From Campanula takesimana (lineage: Eukaryota > Streptophyta > Magnoliopsida > Asterales > Campanulaceae): a stretch of 64,000 bases of DNA. The DNA lies in contig JAOWBW010000221.1 in assembly GCA_026119855.1 (NCBI GenBank), positions 744,001 to 808,000 on the forward strand, read 5' to 3'. The notes under the pieces were generated by a model. The model searched no databases and was not told the origin of the DNA. It saw only the letters and a list, made by a program, of their open reading frames with translations. The position numbers were made by a program, and so were the translations under genes. Within the stretch, counting starts at the first letter, position 1, and each line of letters opens with the position of its first letter. Shown piece after piece: positions 10,620 to 20,541 of this stretch.

Positions 10620-11949
10620 GTATTTGAGGGTTAAACTTGCATTCTGATCGAAATCTACATCTTTTCTGGGCATTCTGTTTCCTGATGGGGGAGGCGCGCG
10701 CGTCTGGCCTTTTAAGCCTAAGGCGCGCGCATCCCGCATCAAGAACCAGAATCGCCCACTTCTTCATGTTCTTCATCTTCTTCTTCTGTTATTCTGCACT
10801 AATCACTTCTGCAGGGGTTACAATATGAACATAGGACCAGGGCAATCCCCTGAGTCCAAAGTCTGACATTCTGACAGGTGTACCCCAGAAGCGCGCGCCG
10901 CCCATAAGCATTGCGCCATGCGCGCGCGTCCCACATCATCACTCAGAGGCGCACGCTTCTGGGTTGGTTTCCAGAACAGAAACAGGTTTCAGTGACTGAG
11001 CAGAACAGTGGGGTGTGGGCACAGTTGCCTGCATCAGAACAGAATTGAACCCTCGGACTGTTTTAATTTTGTGTTTTATTTACCGGTCACACGGGTGATT
11101 CGGGAGTTGTAATTTTATATGCTTATGTGTTTTGTGTGTTTTTCTTTCTTTTCAAAAAAAAAAAAAAAAAAAAAAAATTGTCACTTGTTAGACCTCACAC
11201 TACATGCACATATTCCTATGAACTGCTCACTATCGAGTCGCACAAGTCCAACCCCAAACCCGTCGAGGCCCGTCCTAGAAAGTTTCAAGCTCCACCAGAC
11301 CTTGGCTCTTTCGAAGCGGTAAACCTCAGCCCGTGGCGTAGTTCAAGACTACATGCCGGGGGTGACCTTTGAGCCTCATATTCAAGCCGAGCACAAACCA
11401 CACAATTCTAGTTAGGGTCTAACACTCCGTGACTCAAGTCGGTTTCCATGTACCGAGATTTCCCTAAACCAATGTCTTCAAATCATACATGCCAACTTGT
11501 TGAAAGGGACGCAATAAAAATCCGTCCCCAAAAGTGGTTATTTTGGACGAAAATAAAAATCCGTCCCCGCATGTATGCTTTACTACATTAATTTAGTTTA
11601 ATCCCGATACATGTAGGATTCACAAGCGCGATGGAATCCGATGAGTATATGGGACCGCGAGATGGTCTATATACTAGTGTGACGATTCCATTATTTTCTT
11701 AGAAACCCCAAAAGGGATTCATTCCCTCCGACTTATAAAAAAAAAAAAAAAAAAGGAGTCTTTTCTTTTGTGGTTCGAGTCGTGTGCCCAACTGTGTGTT
11801 CTAAGCCTCTTCATGGACCGCAAGTGTTACTCAAGACTGACAAGGGCCTCTTCTGCAATATAGGTTCAATTGGTACTTACAAAGTCTACCGGGATTCAGC
11901 AAATCGGTTAGTCCGTGAAGAGATCACTCCAACAACTCCAACATCAACC
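10620..11949 (+). other. A untranslated leader
   Basis: Holds GCGCGC-rich blocks (10690-10740, 10890-10960), A-tracts at 11154-11177 and 11737-11754, a short duplication of AATAAAAATCCGTCCCC (about 11510-11567) and an inverted repeat with AGTATA/TATACT and GACC/GGTC arms (about 11645-11674). The gag frame is open from 11770, but the gag-like start is taken at 11950. Confidence 0.55.
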
Positions 11950-14900
11950 ATGACCGGCAGCAGCAACACCATGTCTCTCGAACAGCTCTCAACTATGGTC
12001 CAACTCCTCCAAGAGCAAGTCTCCACCCTTAACAAGGAGGCACAAAGCAAAGACGACATTTGGCAATCCCACCTCGACAGCCAAAGGGAGGCCCACGAGG
12101 CCGAAATGGAACTAATGAAAGAAAAGCTCACCAACCTTGCCAAGGGAAAGAACAAGAACAATGATGATGAATCCGAATTGACCGAGGGTTTGTTCAAGAG
12201 TCCTTATGTCAACACCCTCACCAAGAAAATGGGGGAACCAAGTTCCGAGAACAATGAGCCCAAAATGGTGGATTCTATCATGGCCTACATCGACCAAAAA
12301 TTCAATGGGCTCAACATGGGGAAAGGTTCCGACACAAGCCTTTATCAATCATCCATCCTCATGAGTACTATGGCCGCTCTTCCCGATAAGTTCAAGATGC
12401 CCGACATAAGCAAATTCAAGGGCAACTCTTGTCCTATGGCTCACATTGAGACTTATATTTGGGCAATGGTTCCAAAGAAGGTCTCCACCAAGGTGATGGC
12501 TCAATGCTTTCCTCTCACTCTCGAGGGGGCGGCAAAAGATTGGTATGCTACTCTCCCGCTCACTGTCCGTCTTGATTGGGACTCCGCCATGCTTGCCTTC
12601 AAGAACCAATACCAAGGCAACACCACTCACCGGCCCACAAGGAAAGAGCTAGAGAACACTACTCAACGAGACAATGAGTCCTTCATCGACTTCACAAGGA
12701 GATGGAATGACAAACTCTCTGAAATTGTTGAGAGGCCGAACACAAAAGAGCAAATGGACATATTTCTCAAGTGTCTCAAGATTGATCTCCGCACCCACCT
12801 AAGTGGGGCTTGCTACTCCGACTTCTCCCAAATGTATGAGGCGGGGGTACGCATGGATGACTTGCTCAAGGAGATTAAGAAGACCACTCCTACTTACCGC
12901 TACAAGGCCGCTTCCAACTCCACAAAAGAGGCCTCGGTCAACGCCGTCACTATTGACAAGGGGAATTACAAAAAGGTTCCTCCACCTCAAGGGAAGAAGT
13001 CCCGAAGTGACCGTGTCTACACGCCTCTCCAAGGCATGACTCAAACCGAAGTGTTCGAGGTCCTCAAGGCAAAGGGTCAAGTCACACCCGTGCAAGGGTA
13101 CCAACCCAAGACGATCCAATCCAATCATGCTCACCACAAATATTGTGGCTACCACCAATATAGTGGCCACACCACCGAGGAATGCTTCGTTCTCCGCAAT
13201 GTCATTCAAGATCTCATAGATAAGAAAGAATTTGTAGTGACTAATGACGAGCATGTCAATGTAATAGAGATAGGAGAACTCGAGGGGACCACCCATTCAA
13301 TCCCAATTGTGAATGGGGGCCCCAATGTTATGAATAAACTTGAAAATTCTTGTTATGTAGTGACTTACGATGAGGTGATGAGAGAAGTACTAGAGAATAG
13401 GAAAAAAAAGCAAGATGGGAACGTCAACATGCTAACTCGATCCGGTCGAGTCATAGCAAGCAACCCTTCCACTTCCGCACCGAGCTCCTCTTCTCAAAGG
13501 CCGCAAGCTCACAACACTCCCGAAGATCCTCTACTTGTCCAACTCAAGAAAACTCAAGCCAACATCTCTATTTGGGACCTCATTGCATCCTCAAAGAAAC
13601 ACCGAGATCTTGTCATCCGCAATCTCGATGATACATCAGTTTCTCCCGATACTACTCCCGAGGACCTCACGGCAATGATTGGTCACATTCATTTTGGCAA
13701 CGTCATCACCTTTGCCGATATGGACCTTCCACCGTTTGGTTCCGACCACAACGAAGCTATTTACCTCAAGGTACGAGCAAAGGGGAGGCCCGTCTCAAGA
13801 GTCTTAGTGGACGGTGGTTCCGCACTCAATCTCATGCCTGGTAGAATCATGGGCATACTGGGGCTTAAGGATTCTGATTTGAAGCCTTCTACTCAAGTAA
13901 TCCGAGGTTATGACAGCACCGCCCGTACAGTCATGGGTATGATCGAAATAGACATTGAGTTTGGGAGCATGGTCATGTCCGTTCCATTCCAAGTGCTTGA
14001 TATCCCGGCCTCGTTCAACTTACTGTTAGGTCGACCATGGATTCACAGTGCTAATGCCGCACCGTCAACTCTCCACCAATGTGTCAAGATCCGAAATGGT
14101 GATGAAATAGTGACCGTAATGGCTGAAAACATCACTATCCACAGAAAAGGTGAGCCCGTCCACCAAGATCAGCATGGTCTACCAGACTCCACTCTCTCCG
14201 GCGTCTCAATCAACGCCATTGATAAAGAAGGGGGAAACGGATCATGGACCCCCAGCAATCACAAAGTCCTCCGCATGATGAGGAATATGGACTACTTCCC
14301 TGGTTTAGGCTTAGGGAAATATCAGCAAGGAATCCTACATCCCGTGCAAGTCCCATTGGTCAAGAACACCTCCGGTTTGGGGTATGAGCCTTCCAAAGAA
14401 GACTTGAAACAAGAGCAAGCGATCAAGAACGAAAAGGCCCGAGCTCGTAAAGAAGGCCGTCGGTATGAAGTCCCTAATCTAAGGCCTTATCGCAAGACGT
14501 TGAATGGTTATTTTGTCCGCCAAGGGGAAGACGTTCCATACATGATCTTTCCCGAGCCGTGGGTTAACAATAAAGGTGTCAAAAAGCCCGGCCTCGAAAT
14601 CTTCTCCGATTGTGAGGTCCAGATATCCGAAAGAGAACCAACTCCCATATCGCCCCGTGAATGGTGGGGGAGGAAGATGACTATAGAGTCCGAGACAGAA
14701 ATCACCGTGGGGGAAGAACTGACAGATTTAGCCTCCATGTTCGATGAGCTCGCCATGATGAATAAATGCCAAGTTAACGCCATCCATGACACCGTCATCA
14801 TGAACGAGACTCTCAGTGAGATCCCGCCAAGCTCCGAGCCGATCAACAATTGGTATTCAGCAAAAGGGCCCGTGGTATCCGAGGAATTCTTAGTCCAAGA

Positions 14901-16434
14901 AATGGGTTGCATACCCCGCACAGCAACAAAGGAAGAGCAGCTCACACTTACTTTCGAGTCCGAGAGTGTCTCTAGTACCCTCACCCAAGAGGATTTGGAG
15001 GCCATAGCCGAGCGTGTGTTTCCTTTCTTTGCTAATGAAAAATTTGATATTTCTGAGTACCCTGAGATTGCAAACATCATAAATGATGAATTAACTAATA
15101 ATGAACTTAACAAACAAGTTAATAACGATTCAAATTATGATGAAATAGACCACGAAAACACAACATACTTAAATGAACTTGCTCAACAAGTCCGTAGTCG
15201 TGGCGAGAATGGTCCAAAGGCTGACGAAGAATTGCATGTTGTTAATCTGGGTACCGAAGAAGAGCCAAAAGAAACTAAGATCAGAAGCTTCTTCAAGGGG
15301 GACGACAAAGACAGATTGACTGCACTACTACGGGAGTTCGTGGATGTGTTCGCATGGTCATACAAAGACATGCCGGGTTTAGACAGAAAGGTAGCGGAGC
15401 ACAGGATTCCGATCAGAGAAGATGCCAGGCCAGTAAAGCAGAAGCTCAGAAAGATCAAGCCAGAATGGTCTCTGCAGGTCAAAGAAGAGATTGAGAAACT
15501 CCTCAGTGTGGGGTTCATCAAGGTTATCGAGTATCCGACATGGTTAGCCAACATTGTGACAGTCAGGAAGGCGAACGGCAAGGTTCGAGTTTGTGTAGAC
15601 TTCCGGGATTTAAACAAAGCTTCCCCAAAGGATGATTTTCCACTCCCTAATATCGACATGCTAGTCGACTCCACTGCTGCCTACGAGGTTCGCTCATTCG
15701 TGGATGGGTTCGCTGGGTACAATCAGATTCGTATGGCCGAGGAAGATCAATATAAGACAGCCTTCATAACACCGTGGGGTACCTTTTGCTACACAGTCAT
15801 GCCATTTGGGTTAAGAAATGCTGGGGCTTCCTACCAAAGAGCCGTGACAGACTTGTTCCACGATATGATTCACAAAGAAATCGAGGTCTATGTGGACGAC
15901 ATGATCATTCACTCCAAAGGAACCGATGGTCAACACCTAATCGATCTCCGCAAGTTCTTCGAAAGGCTTCGTCAACACAAGATGAGGCTCAACCCTGCAA
16001 AGTGCACATTCGGGGTTATCCGAGGCAAAGTTCTTGGTTATATGGTCACTGAAAGGGGAATCGAAGTAGACCCCTCCAAAATCAAGGAAATCATTGACAT
16101 GCCTCCTCCAAAGACGCAGAAAGAGATTAAAGGTTTCATGGGAAGACTGCAATACATCAGTCGGTTTGTGCACCAACTCACTTCCATGTGCGAGCCAATC
16201 TTCAAGCTACTCAAGAAGAATGTGGCTCTAGAATGGACCGACGCGTGCCAAGAAGCCTTCGATCAAGTAAAGCATTACTTGACGTGCCCTCCTGTTCTAG
16301 TTCCGCCGCACAAGGAGAAACCTCTGTTGCTTTATCTCACTGTCAATGATGAAGCCCTAGGGGCTATGTTAGTACAAGAGCAACGAGAGTCCACAAAGGA
16401 GAACGCCATTTATTTTGTCAGTCGCCGATTCTAA
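11950..16434 (+). CDS. gag-pol: A Gag-protease-RT polyprotein, first part (ends at a premature TAA)
   Basis: Start ATG 11950 is favoured because the first 60 residues from the upstream ATG (11770) look non-coding; 11770 stays possible. Residue numbers below count from 11770. A coiled-coil-like N-terminus (about 70-125) is followed by the gag domain (about 244-330, AKDWY and FTRRWNDKL) and the knuckle C459, H462, H467, C472. Protease: active site D-G-G-S at 681. A G-patch-like segment (PGLGLGKY...GLGYE) is at about 840-875. RT: from about 1209, catalytic Y-V-D-D at 1374 (15889-15900). The RT-linked RNase H-like domain lacks clear catalytic acids, as expected for the tether of dual-RNase H Tat elements. 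The frame stops at 16432-16434, but the same frame continues, so the stop is probably a recent point mutation. Translation past it would need readthrough. Confidence 0.9.
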   Translation: MTGSSNTMSLEQLSTMVQLLQEQVSTLNKEAQSKDDIWQSHLDSQREAHEAEMELMKEKLTNLAKGKNKNNDDESELTEGLFKSPYVNTLTKKMGEPSSENNEPKMVDSIMAYIDQKFNGLNMGKGSDTSLYQSSILMSTMAALPDKFKMPDISKFKGNSCPMAHIETYIWAMVPKKVSTKVMAQCFPLTLEGAAKDWYATLPLTVRLDWDSAMLAFKNQYQGNTTHRPTRKELENTTQRDNESFIDFTRRWNDKLSEIVERPNTKEQMDIFLKCLKIDLRTHLSGACYSDFSQMYEAGVRMDDLLKEIKKTTPTYRYKAASNSTKEASVNAVTIDKGNYKKVPPPQGKKSRSDRVYTPLQGMTQTEVFEVLKAKGQVTPVQGYQPKTIQSNHAHHKYCGYHQYSGHTTEECFVLRNVIQDLIDKKEFVVTNDEHVNVIEIGELEGTTHSIPIVNGGPNVMNKLENSCYVVTYDEVMREVLENRKKKQDGNVNMLTRSGRVIASNPSTSAPSSSSQRPQAHNTPEDPLLVQLKKTQANISIWDLIASSKKHRDLVIRNLDDTSVSPDTTPEDLTAMIGHIHFGNVITFADMDLPPFGSDHNEAIYLKVRAKGRPVSRVLVDGGSALNLMPGRIMGILGLKDSDLKPSTQVIRGYDSTARTVMGMIEIDIEFGSMVMSVPFQVLDIPASFNLLLGRPWIHSANAAPSTLHQCVKIRNGDEIVTVMAENITIHRKGEPVHQDQHGLPDSTLSGVSINAIDKEGGNGSWTPSNHKVLRMMRNMDYFPGLGLGKYQQGILHPVQVPLVKNTSGLGYEPSKEDLKQEQAIKNEKARARKEGRRYEVPNLRPYRKTLNGYFVRQGEDVPYMIFPEPWVNNKGVKKPGLEIFSDCEVQISEREPTPISPREWWGRKMTIESETEITVGEELTDLASMFDELAMMNKCQVNAIHDTVIMNETLSEIPPSSEPINNWYSAKGPVVSEEFLVQEMGCIPRTATKEEQLTLTFESESVSSTLTQEDLEAIAERVFPFFANEKFDISEYPEIANIINDELTNNELNKQVNNDSNYDEIDHENTTYLNELAQQVRSRGENGPKADEELHVVNLGTEEEPKETKIRSFFKGDDKDRLTALLREFVDVFAWSYKDMPGLDRKVAEHRIPIREDARPVKQKLRKIKPEWSLQVKEEIEKLLSVGFIKVIEYPTWLANIVTVRKANGKVRVCVDFRDLNKASPKDDFPLPNIDMLVDSTAAYEVRSFVDGFAGYNQIRMAEEDQYKTAFITPWGTFCYTVMPFGLRNAGASYQRAVTDLFHDMIHKEIEVYVDDMIIHSKGTDGQHLIDLRKFFERLRQHKMRLNPAKCTFGVIRGKVLGYMVTERGIEVDPSKIKEIIDMPPPKTQKEIKGFMGRLQYISRFVHQLTSMCEPIFKLLKKNVALEWTDACQEAFDQVKHYLTCPPVLVPPHKEKPLLLYLTVNDEALGAMLVQEQRESTKENAIYFVSRRF

Positions 16435-18501
16435 GGAGGCGAAAAGAACTACTCTGTCTTAGAGAAGTCGTGTGCAGCATTGGTTTGGGTCACTCAAAAG
16501 CTCAAACACTATATGGAAGCTTTTCCAATCAAGCTAGTAGCAAAGGTGGACCCGCTCCGCTACTTCTTCGAGAAGCCTTTCATGTCAACAAGAATAGCCA
16601 AATGGTACTTCATGCTCGCCGGCTATGATATCACTTACGTCACACTAAAATCCGTCAGGGGGAAAGTGTTCAGTGACCAGCTTGCCGAATTCCCGTGTGA
16701 AGAAGTGAAGGGGGAAGATGTACAGTTCCCCGACGAGCATTTAATTTGTACTGCAACCGAGGAAGACAAGTGGCAACTTTTTTTCGATGGCGCCGCCAAT
16801 AAACACGGTTTTGGTATAGGGGTATTGCTTGTCGATCCAAAAGACATCTACACTCCCATTGCCATACGCCTGGAATTCGAAGCTACCAACAACATTGCCG
16901 AGTACGAAGCATGCATAGCAGGGCTCGAAGCAGCTCTCGAAAGAAACGTCACGGAACTAGAAGTGTTCGGCGACTCTTTGCTCCTTATCAATCAGCAATC
17001 GGGTAAATGGCGAACCCAAGACCCGACTCTCCAACAGTGTGGTCAGCACCTCGAAGATCTGGTTGAACAATTCCAAGAGATCACTTTCAACTACCTGCCA
17101 AGGGATAAGAATCGCTTCGCTGATGCACTGGCCACTATAGCTTCATTAGTTGAAATGCCCAAAGGGAAAATGGTGAAGCCTTTTAAAATTGCTCGAAGGA
17201 ACAGTCCGGTATATTGCATGAGTATCGAGATCAACGAGGTTCAAACAAACTCTCCGTGGTATTCGGATATCATAAACTTCCTCAAAGACGGCACTTATCC
17301 CGAGAACATCAATAAGAAGTCTCAAGCAGCTCTGCAAAGGCTAGCCTCTCGGTACGTACTGATTGGGGACCGAGTCTATAAAAGGCACCACGACGGGATC
17401 AATCTCTTATGTGCCAATGAGACCGAAGCTCAAGAGATAATGTGTGAAGTGCACGAAGGAGAATGTGGACCCCACATGAATGGGTTTATGCTAGTCAAGA
17501 AGATACTTCGCATTGGTTACTATTGGAGCACTATGGAACGAGACTGTATCGAGAAAGTCAAAAGGTGTGCCAAGTGCCAATTCCACGCTAATCTGCAACA
17601 TGCTCCACCCTCACAACTTTACAACATGGTCACACCTTGGCCTTTCTCTTGTTGGGGGATAGACATCATCGGTAAAATTCATCCTGCCGGGAGCAATGGG
17701 CAGTCATTCGTCCTAGTGGCAGTCGACTACTTCACAAAGTGGGTCGAAGCACAAGCCTATCGAACCCTCAACGCCAAGAAAGTGGCTGAATTTGTAAAGA
17801 TTAATATCATGTGCCGATACGGCGTGCCTCATGAAATCATTTCTGACAACGGCTCTCACTTTGAGAAGGAAATGGATGCACTTTTGGTAGAATACAAGAT
17901 CACCAAGCACAAGTCATCTCCTTACCGGCCCCAAGCAAATGGCGCAGTCGAAGCAGCAAATAAGACCATCGAGACCATCGTCAAGAAAATGGCCACAACA
18001 GGAAGGGATTGGCCCGAGAAGCTACCATTAGCACTGTGGGGCTACCGCACATCCATACGGTCCGCAACAGGAGAAACTCCTTATGCATTGGTCTATGGTT
18101 CTGAAGCCGTACTCCCTATCGAACTTGAAGTCCCATCTCTACGGGTCCTCCTCGAGAATCAAGTCAACGAGGTCAACTGGATGCAAAGTCGATACGAACA
18201 GCTAGCCTTACTCGACGAGAAAAGGTTAAGAGCACTCGAACGCACGAGGGCATATCAGCAAAGGATGGCAATAGCTTTCAACAAAAAGGTGAAGCCTCGA
18301 AACATCAATGTGGGAGATTTGGTTTTAAGACAACATCCTCCTAATGCCATGAATCCCCTGGGGAAATGGGGACCCCGATGGATCGGTCCGTACGTGGTCA
18401 AAAAGATACTAAGCGGTGGTGCAGTCCGGCTCGTGGATTTAGATGGTGACCAGCTGCCAAAGGAGGTCAACCTCGATAAGCTCAAGAGGTTCTACACTTA
18501 A
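16435..18501 (+). CDS. pol: A RNase H-integrase part of pol, in frame after the stop
   Basis: Same frame as the upstream part; the next ATG is 16480. The archaeal-type RNase H shows FFDGA (16780s), AEYEA, FGDSLLLI and FADALA, consistent with its D-E-D-D set. Integrase has an H-H-C-C zinc finger (HEGECGPH ... CAKCQ, about 17450-17580) and the D,D(35)E core at D 17662, D 17845 and E 17950. It ends with a GPY-type motif (WIGPYVV) and no chromodomain. RNase H removes template RNA; integrase inserts the cDNA. Domain order (RT, RNase H pair, integrase) and the lack of a chromodomain support Tat. Ends at TAA 18499-18501. Confidence 0.9.
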   Translation, partial: GGEKNYSVLEKSCAALVWVTQKLKHYMEAFPIKLVAKVDPLRYFFEKPFMSTRIAKWYFMLAGYDITYVTLKSVRGKVFSDQLAEFPCEEVKGEDVQFPDEHLICTATEEDKWQLFFDGAANKHGFGIGVLLVDPKDIYTPIAIRLEFEATNNIAEYEACIAGLEAALERNVTELEVFGDSLLLINQQSGKWRTQDPTLQQCGQHLEDLVEQFQEITFNYLPRDKNRFADALATIASLVEMPKGKMVKPFKIARRNSPVYCMSIEINEVQTNSPWYSDIINFLKDGTYPENINKKSQAALQRLASRYVLIGDRVYKRHHDGINLLCANETEAQEIMCEVHEGECGPHMNGFMLVKKILRIGYYWSTMERDCIEKVKRCAKCQFHANLQHAPPSQLYNMVTPWPFSCWGIDIIGKIHPAGSNGQSFVLVAVDYFTKWVEAQAYRTLNAKKVAEFVKINIMCRYGVPHEIISDNGSHFEKEMDALLVEYKITKHKSSPYRPQANGAVEAANKTIETIVKKMATTGRDWPEKLPLALWGYRTSIRSATGETPYALVYGSEAVLPIELEVPSLRVLLENQVNEVNWMQSRYEQLALLDEKRLRALERTRAYQQRMAIAFNKKVKPRNINVGDLVLRQHPPNAMNPLGKWGPRWIGPYVVKKILSGGAVRLVDLDGDQLPKEVNLDKLKRFYT

Positions 18502-18530
18502 TAAACAAAGACCATTAAAAAAAAAAAATC

Positions 18531-18636
18531 GCTCGCTAGGTTGAAAACCCGCAAGGGCGGCCTAGGCAAAAATTAGAGCACGTGCAAAAAAGAAGCCCGC
18601 TAGATTAAAAACCCGAAAGGGCGGTCTAGGCAAAAA
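18531..18636 (+). other. Motif M2, two copies, downstream of A pol
   Basis: Copies at 18531-18570 and 18595-18636. Each has CTAGG/CCTAG or CTAGA/TCTAG outer arms around a CCC-GCAA-GGG or CCC-GAAA-GGG hairpin (GNRA loops), followed by an A-rich run. It lies between the converging pol and antisense genes. Confidence 0.6.
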
Positions 18637-18685
18637 ACAGGGTGCACAACAAAAAAAAATAAAAAAAAATGGTCTTTGTTTGTTT

Positions 18686-18748
18686 GAACTACGAAGACCT
18701 GAGCCTCCCAACTGGAGGAACGTAGGCAACCTTCGGGTGCGGTCTAAA
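18686..18748 (+). other. Pseudoknot motif M1, A copy
   Basis: CTACG/CGTAG outer helix; CCTCC/GGAGG inner helix with loop CAACT; GACC/GGTC crossing helix. Same location as the Z copy at 7481: after pol, before the antisense stop. Confidence 0.65.
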
Positions 18749-18905
18749 ACATATCAAAAATACCCAATTCACTTCAAATAACAAAATGCAATTTTTATTC
18801 ATTCAATGAATTATTCAAACCATTACAACGGATTTATTGAGCAACAAAAGACATCAAACTACTAAATCCTAAAACAAAGTGGTCTAATTGCAATCTCTTA
18901 GGGTA

Positions 18906-20306
18906 CTAAGAAAAATCCAATTTTCTCTTAGCTTTCAAAGGACCACCCGATCGTCTCTCAATCCTTTTCTTCTTGGGTAACGAAGGAGCACTAATACGCA
19001 CCGAAACCTTCTGTGTTGCAACACGTCTCCTAGCATAAAAGTCATCCAAATGAGTACCGAAAGGGTCAGCGAGAATGTTACTCGAATCAGCAGCAGCCTC
19101 CCTATATCTCAAAGTGCTGCTAGGCTCAAAACCCTGTCCCAACAACTCGGCACGAAGCACATCGACCCAAGTGGTGCCACGGTAAAGGGTGCCAAATAAA
19201 TAGTCTAAGTAGCTCTCGGGAAGGAAGACACTCCCCCGATGCAGAGGAGCGAAAGCCCATCGATTGCGGTCATCTCCCCAAGCCGACTGAAGCTCACTCG
19301 AGAAGCCAGGACCCATGCAAGCAACTGGACGAAGCATTCCATCCCTCGGAAAAGGAATTGTCTGTTGGCGACCGAACTGCCGCAGAACCCGCTCTGGCTG
19401 GTAAAATGAAGAATCTCTCAAACCGGGTACAACCACGTGCTGAAAACCAAGAGTCCATTCCACAAAAGGACGAAGACCCCAAGAAGGAGGACACCACTCA
19501 ATATCGGCGGTCACCCGAGAGGCAAAGAATTTCTTCCAATCATCTTCAGATAAATCCCGGATCAACAACTTCCTCCTATGAACAGCAAAAGGAGACAAAT
19601 CACCATCCGGAGAATAAATCTTAAAGTGTTCTCGGAGCCATATGGTCAAGAGCAAAGGGCTTCCCCGACACATCTTGCCCGTCCTATGTAACTCATCAAG
19701 GCCGTGCAACGTCTCCCCTACAATAAGAGGGATTACACTAAATTGCTGCTCCTTAGCTTGCAAAATAATCTCAGCCAACTGCACGTCCGCAGTCCCGAAA
19801 GGTGTAACAAACAGTACTTCGCTGAAGAGACAAACGGCCATGGCATTTCTTTTGAAAGATTGAACCATCGGGTCCTCCGAGTGTAAACTGAAGAACATCG
19901 GCAATCCAGTTATGTCAATCACGGTACCATGCAACATCTTCCTCACGTCCTCAACAGGGAGATTCAGTAACCCAACCCAAGAGCCGATGGCACCGCGGTG
20001 ATATTTAGGGACGGCAATCCGACCGGCCAAAGGCATGCCAAGGATGGCCCCGAAATCGTCAACAGTCGGCACCATTTCATTAGCTGAAAGGTTGAAGGTA
20101 TGGCTGTCTCAATCCCAGAAAGCCGCGGCAGCTCTCAACAAATCCCAATCCGGCTTCAACGTCCCCAAGGTGAAAAGAATTCGGAACCCGAAATCTTTAA
20201 TGAAGGCCTTCTTGGGATGGGTCTTGAAAGAATACACAAAAGTGCCCAAGTCCTTTTCATACGCACTAACGACCTTGGCATCAAGGGCAAAAGAATTGGA
20301 AGCCAT
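18906..20306 (-). pseudogene. A antisense gene, DUF7745 / plant-mobile-domain-like (one internal stop)
   Basis: Starts at ATG 20306 on minus, with one in-frame TGA at 20109-20111, then continues in frame from 20108 to the stop at 18906 (about 466 codons). Features seen: RAAAAFWD near the stop; PTVDDFGAILG; VGETLHGLDEL; a LLLTIWLREH block; W-rich PPSW; then RVLRQFGRQQTIP. This pattern fits the DUF7745 / plant-mobile-domain-like proteins carried by plant retroelements; their molecular role is unknown to me. The C-terminus has PKKKRIERR and KAKRK, likely nuclear localisation signals. Z has a homologue (48545-49500 plus 7789-8106) with Asn where A has the stop. It converges with pol and has its own TATA. 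Confidence 0.75.
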
Positions 20307-20401
20307 GGAAAATGTTGATCACAAGCGAAGTTAAGCAATAATATGATGTTCAAAAATGGCAGAAAGGAGCTGTGAGAATCAAGTGGTCGAACAGAAGATG
20401 A

Positions 20402-20541
20402 TATTATAGCTGTTGGGGGCTCTTTTGGTCAGCAAATGTCAAGCTCGGAATTCCGCCTCCCAGACGCGCGCGCCACCCACCAGCAGTCTGAAGTGCACGC
20501 GCGCCCCAATCCTACATAGGAAGGCGCGCGCCTCCCAGGTC
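20402..20541 (-). promoter_or_regulatory. Probable promoter of the A antisense gene
   Basis: On minus, TATAATA (20408-20402) is about 100 bp before the ATG. Upstream of it are GCGCGC palindromes at 20464-20475, about 20497-20505 and 20523-20532, the same class as in A's LTR. Promoter activity is inferred. Confidence 0.5.

Noticed and set aside
18300..18501. Chromodomain at the integrase C-terminus of A
   Set aside because: After the GPY-type motif the protein ends within about 35 residues; no aromatic cage pattern.
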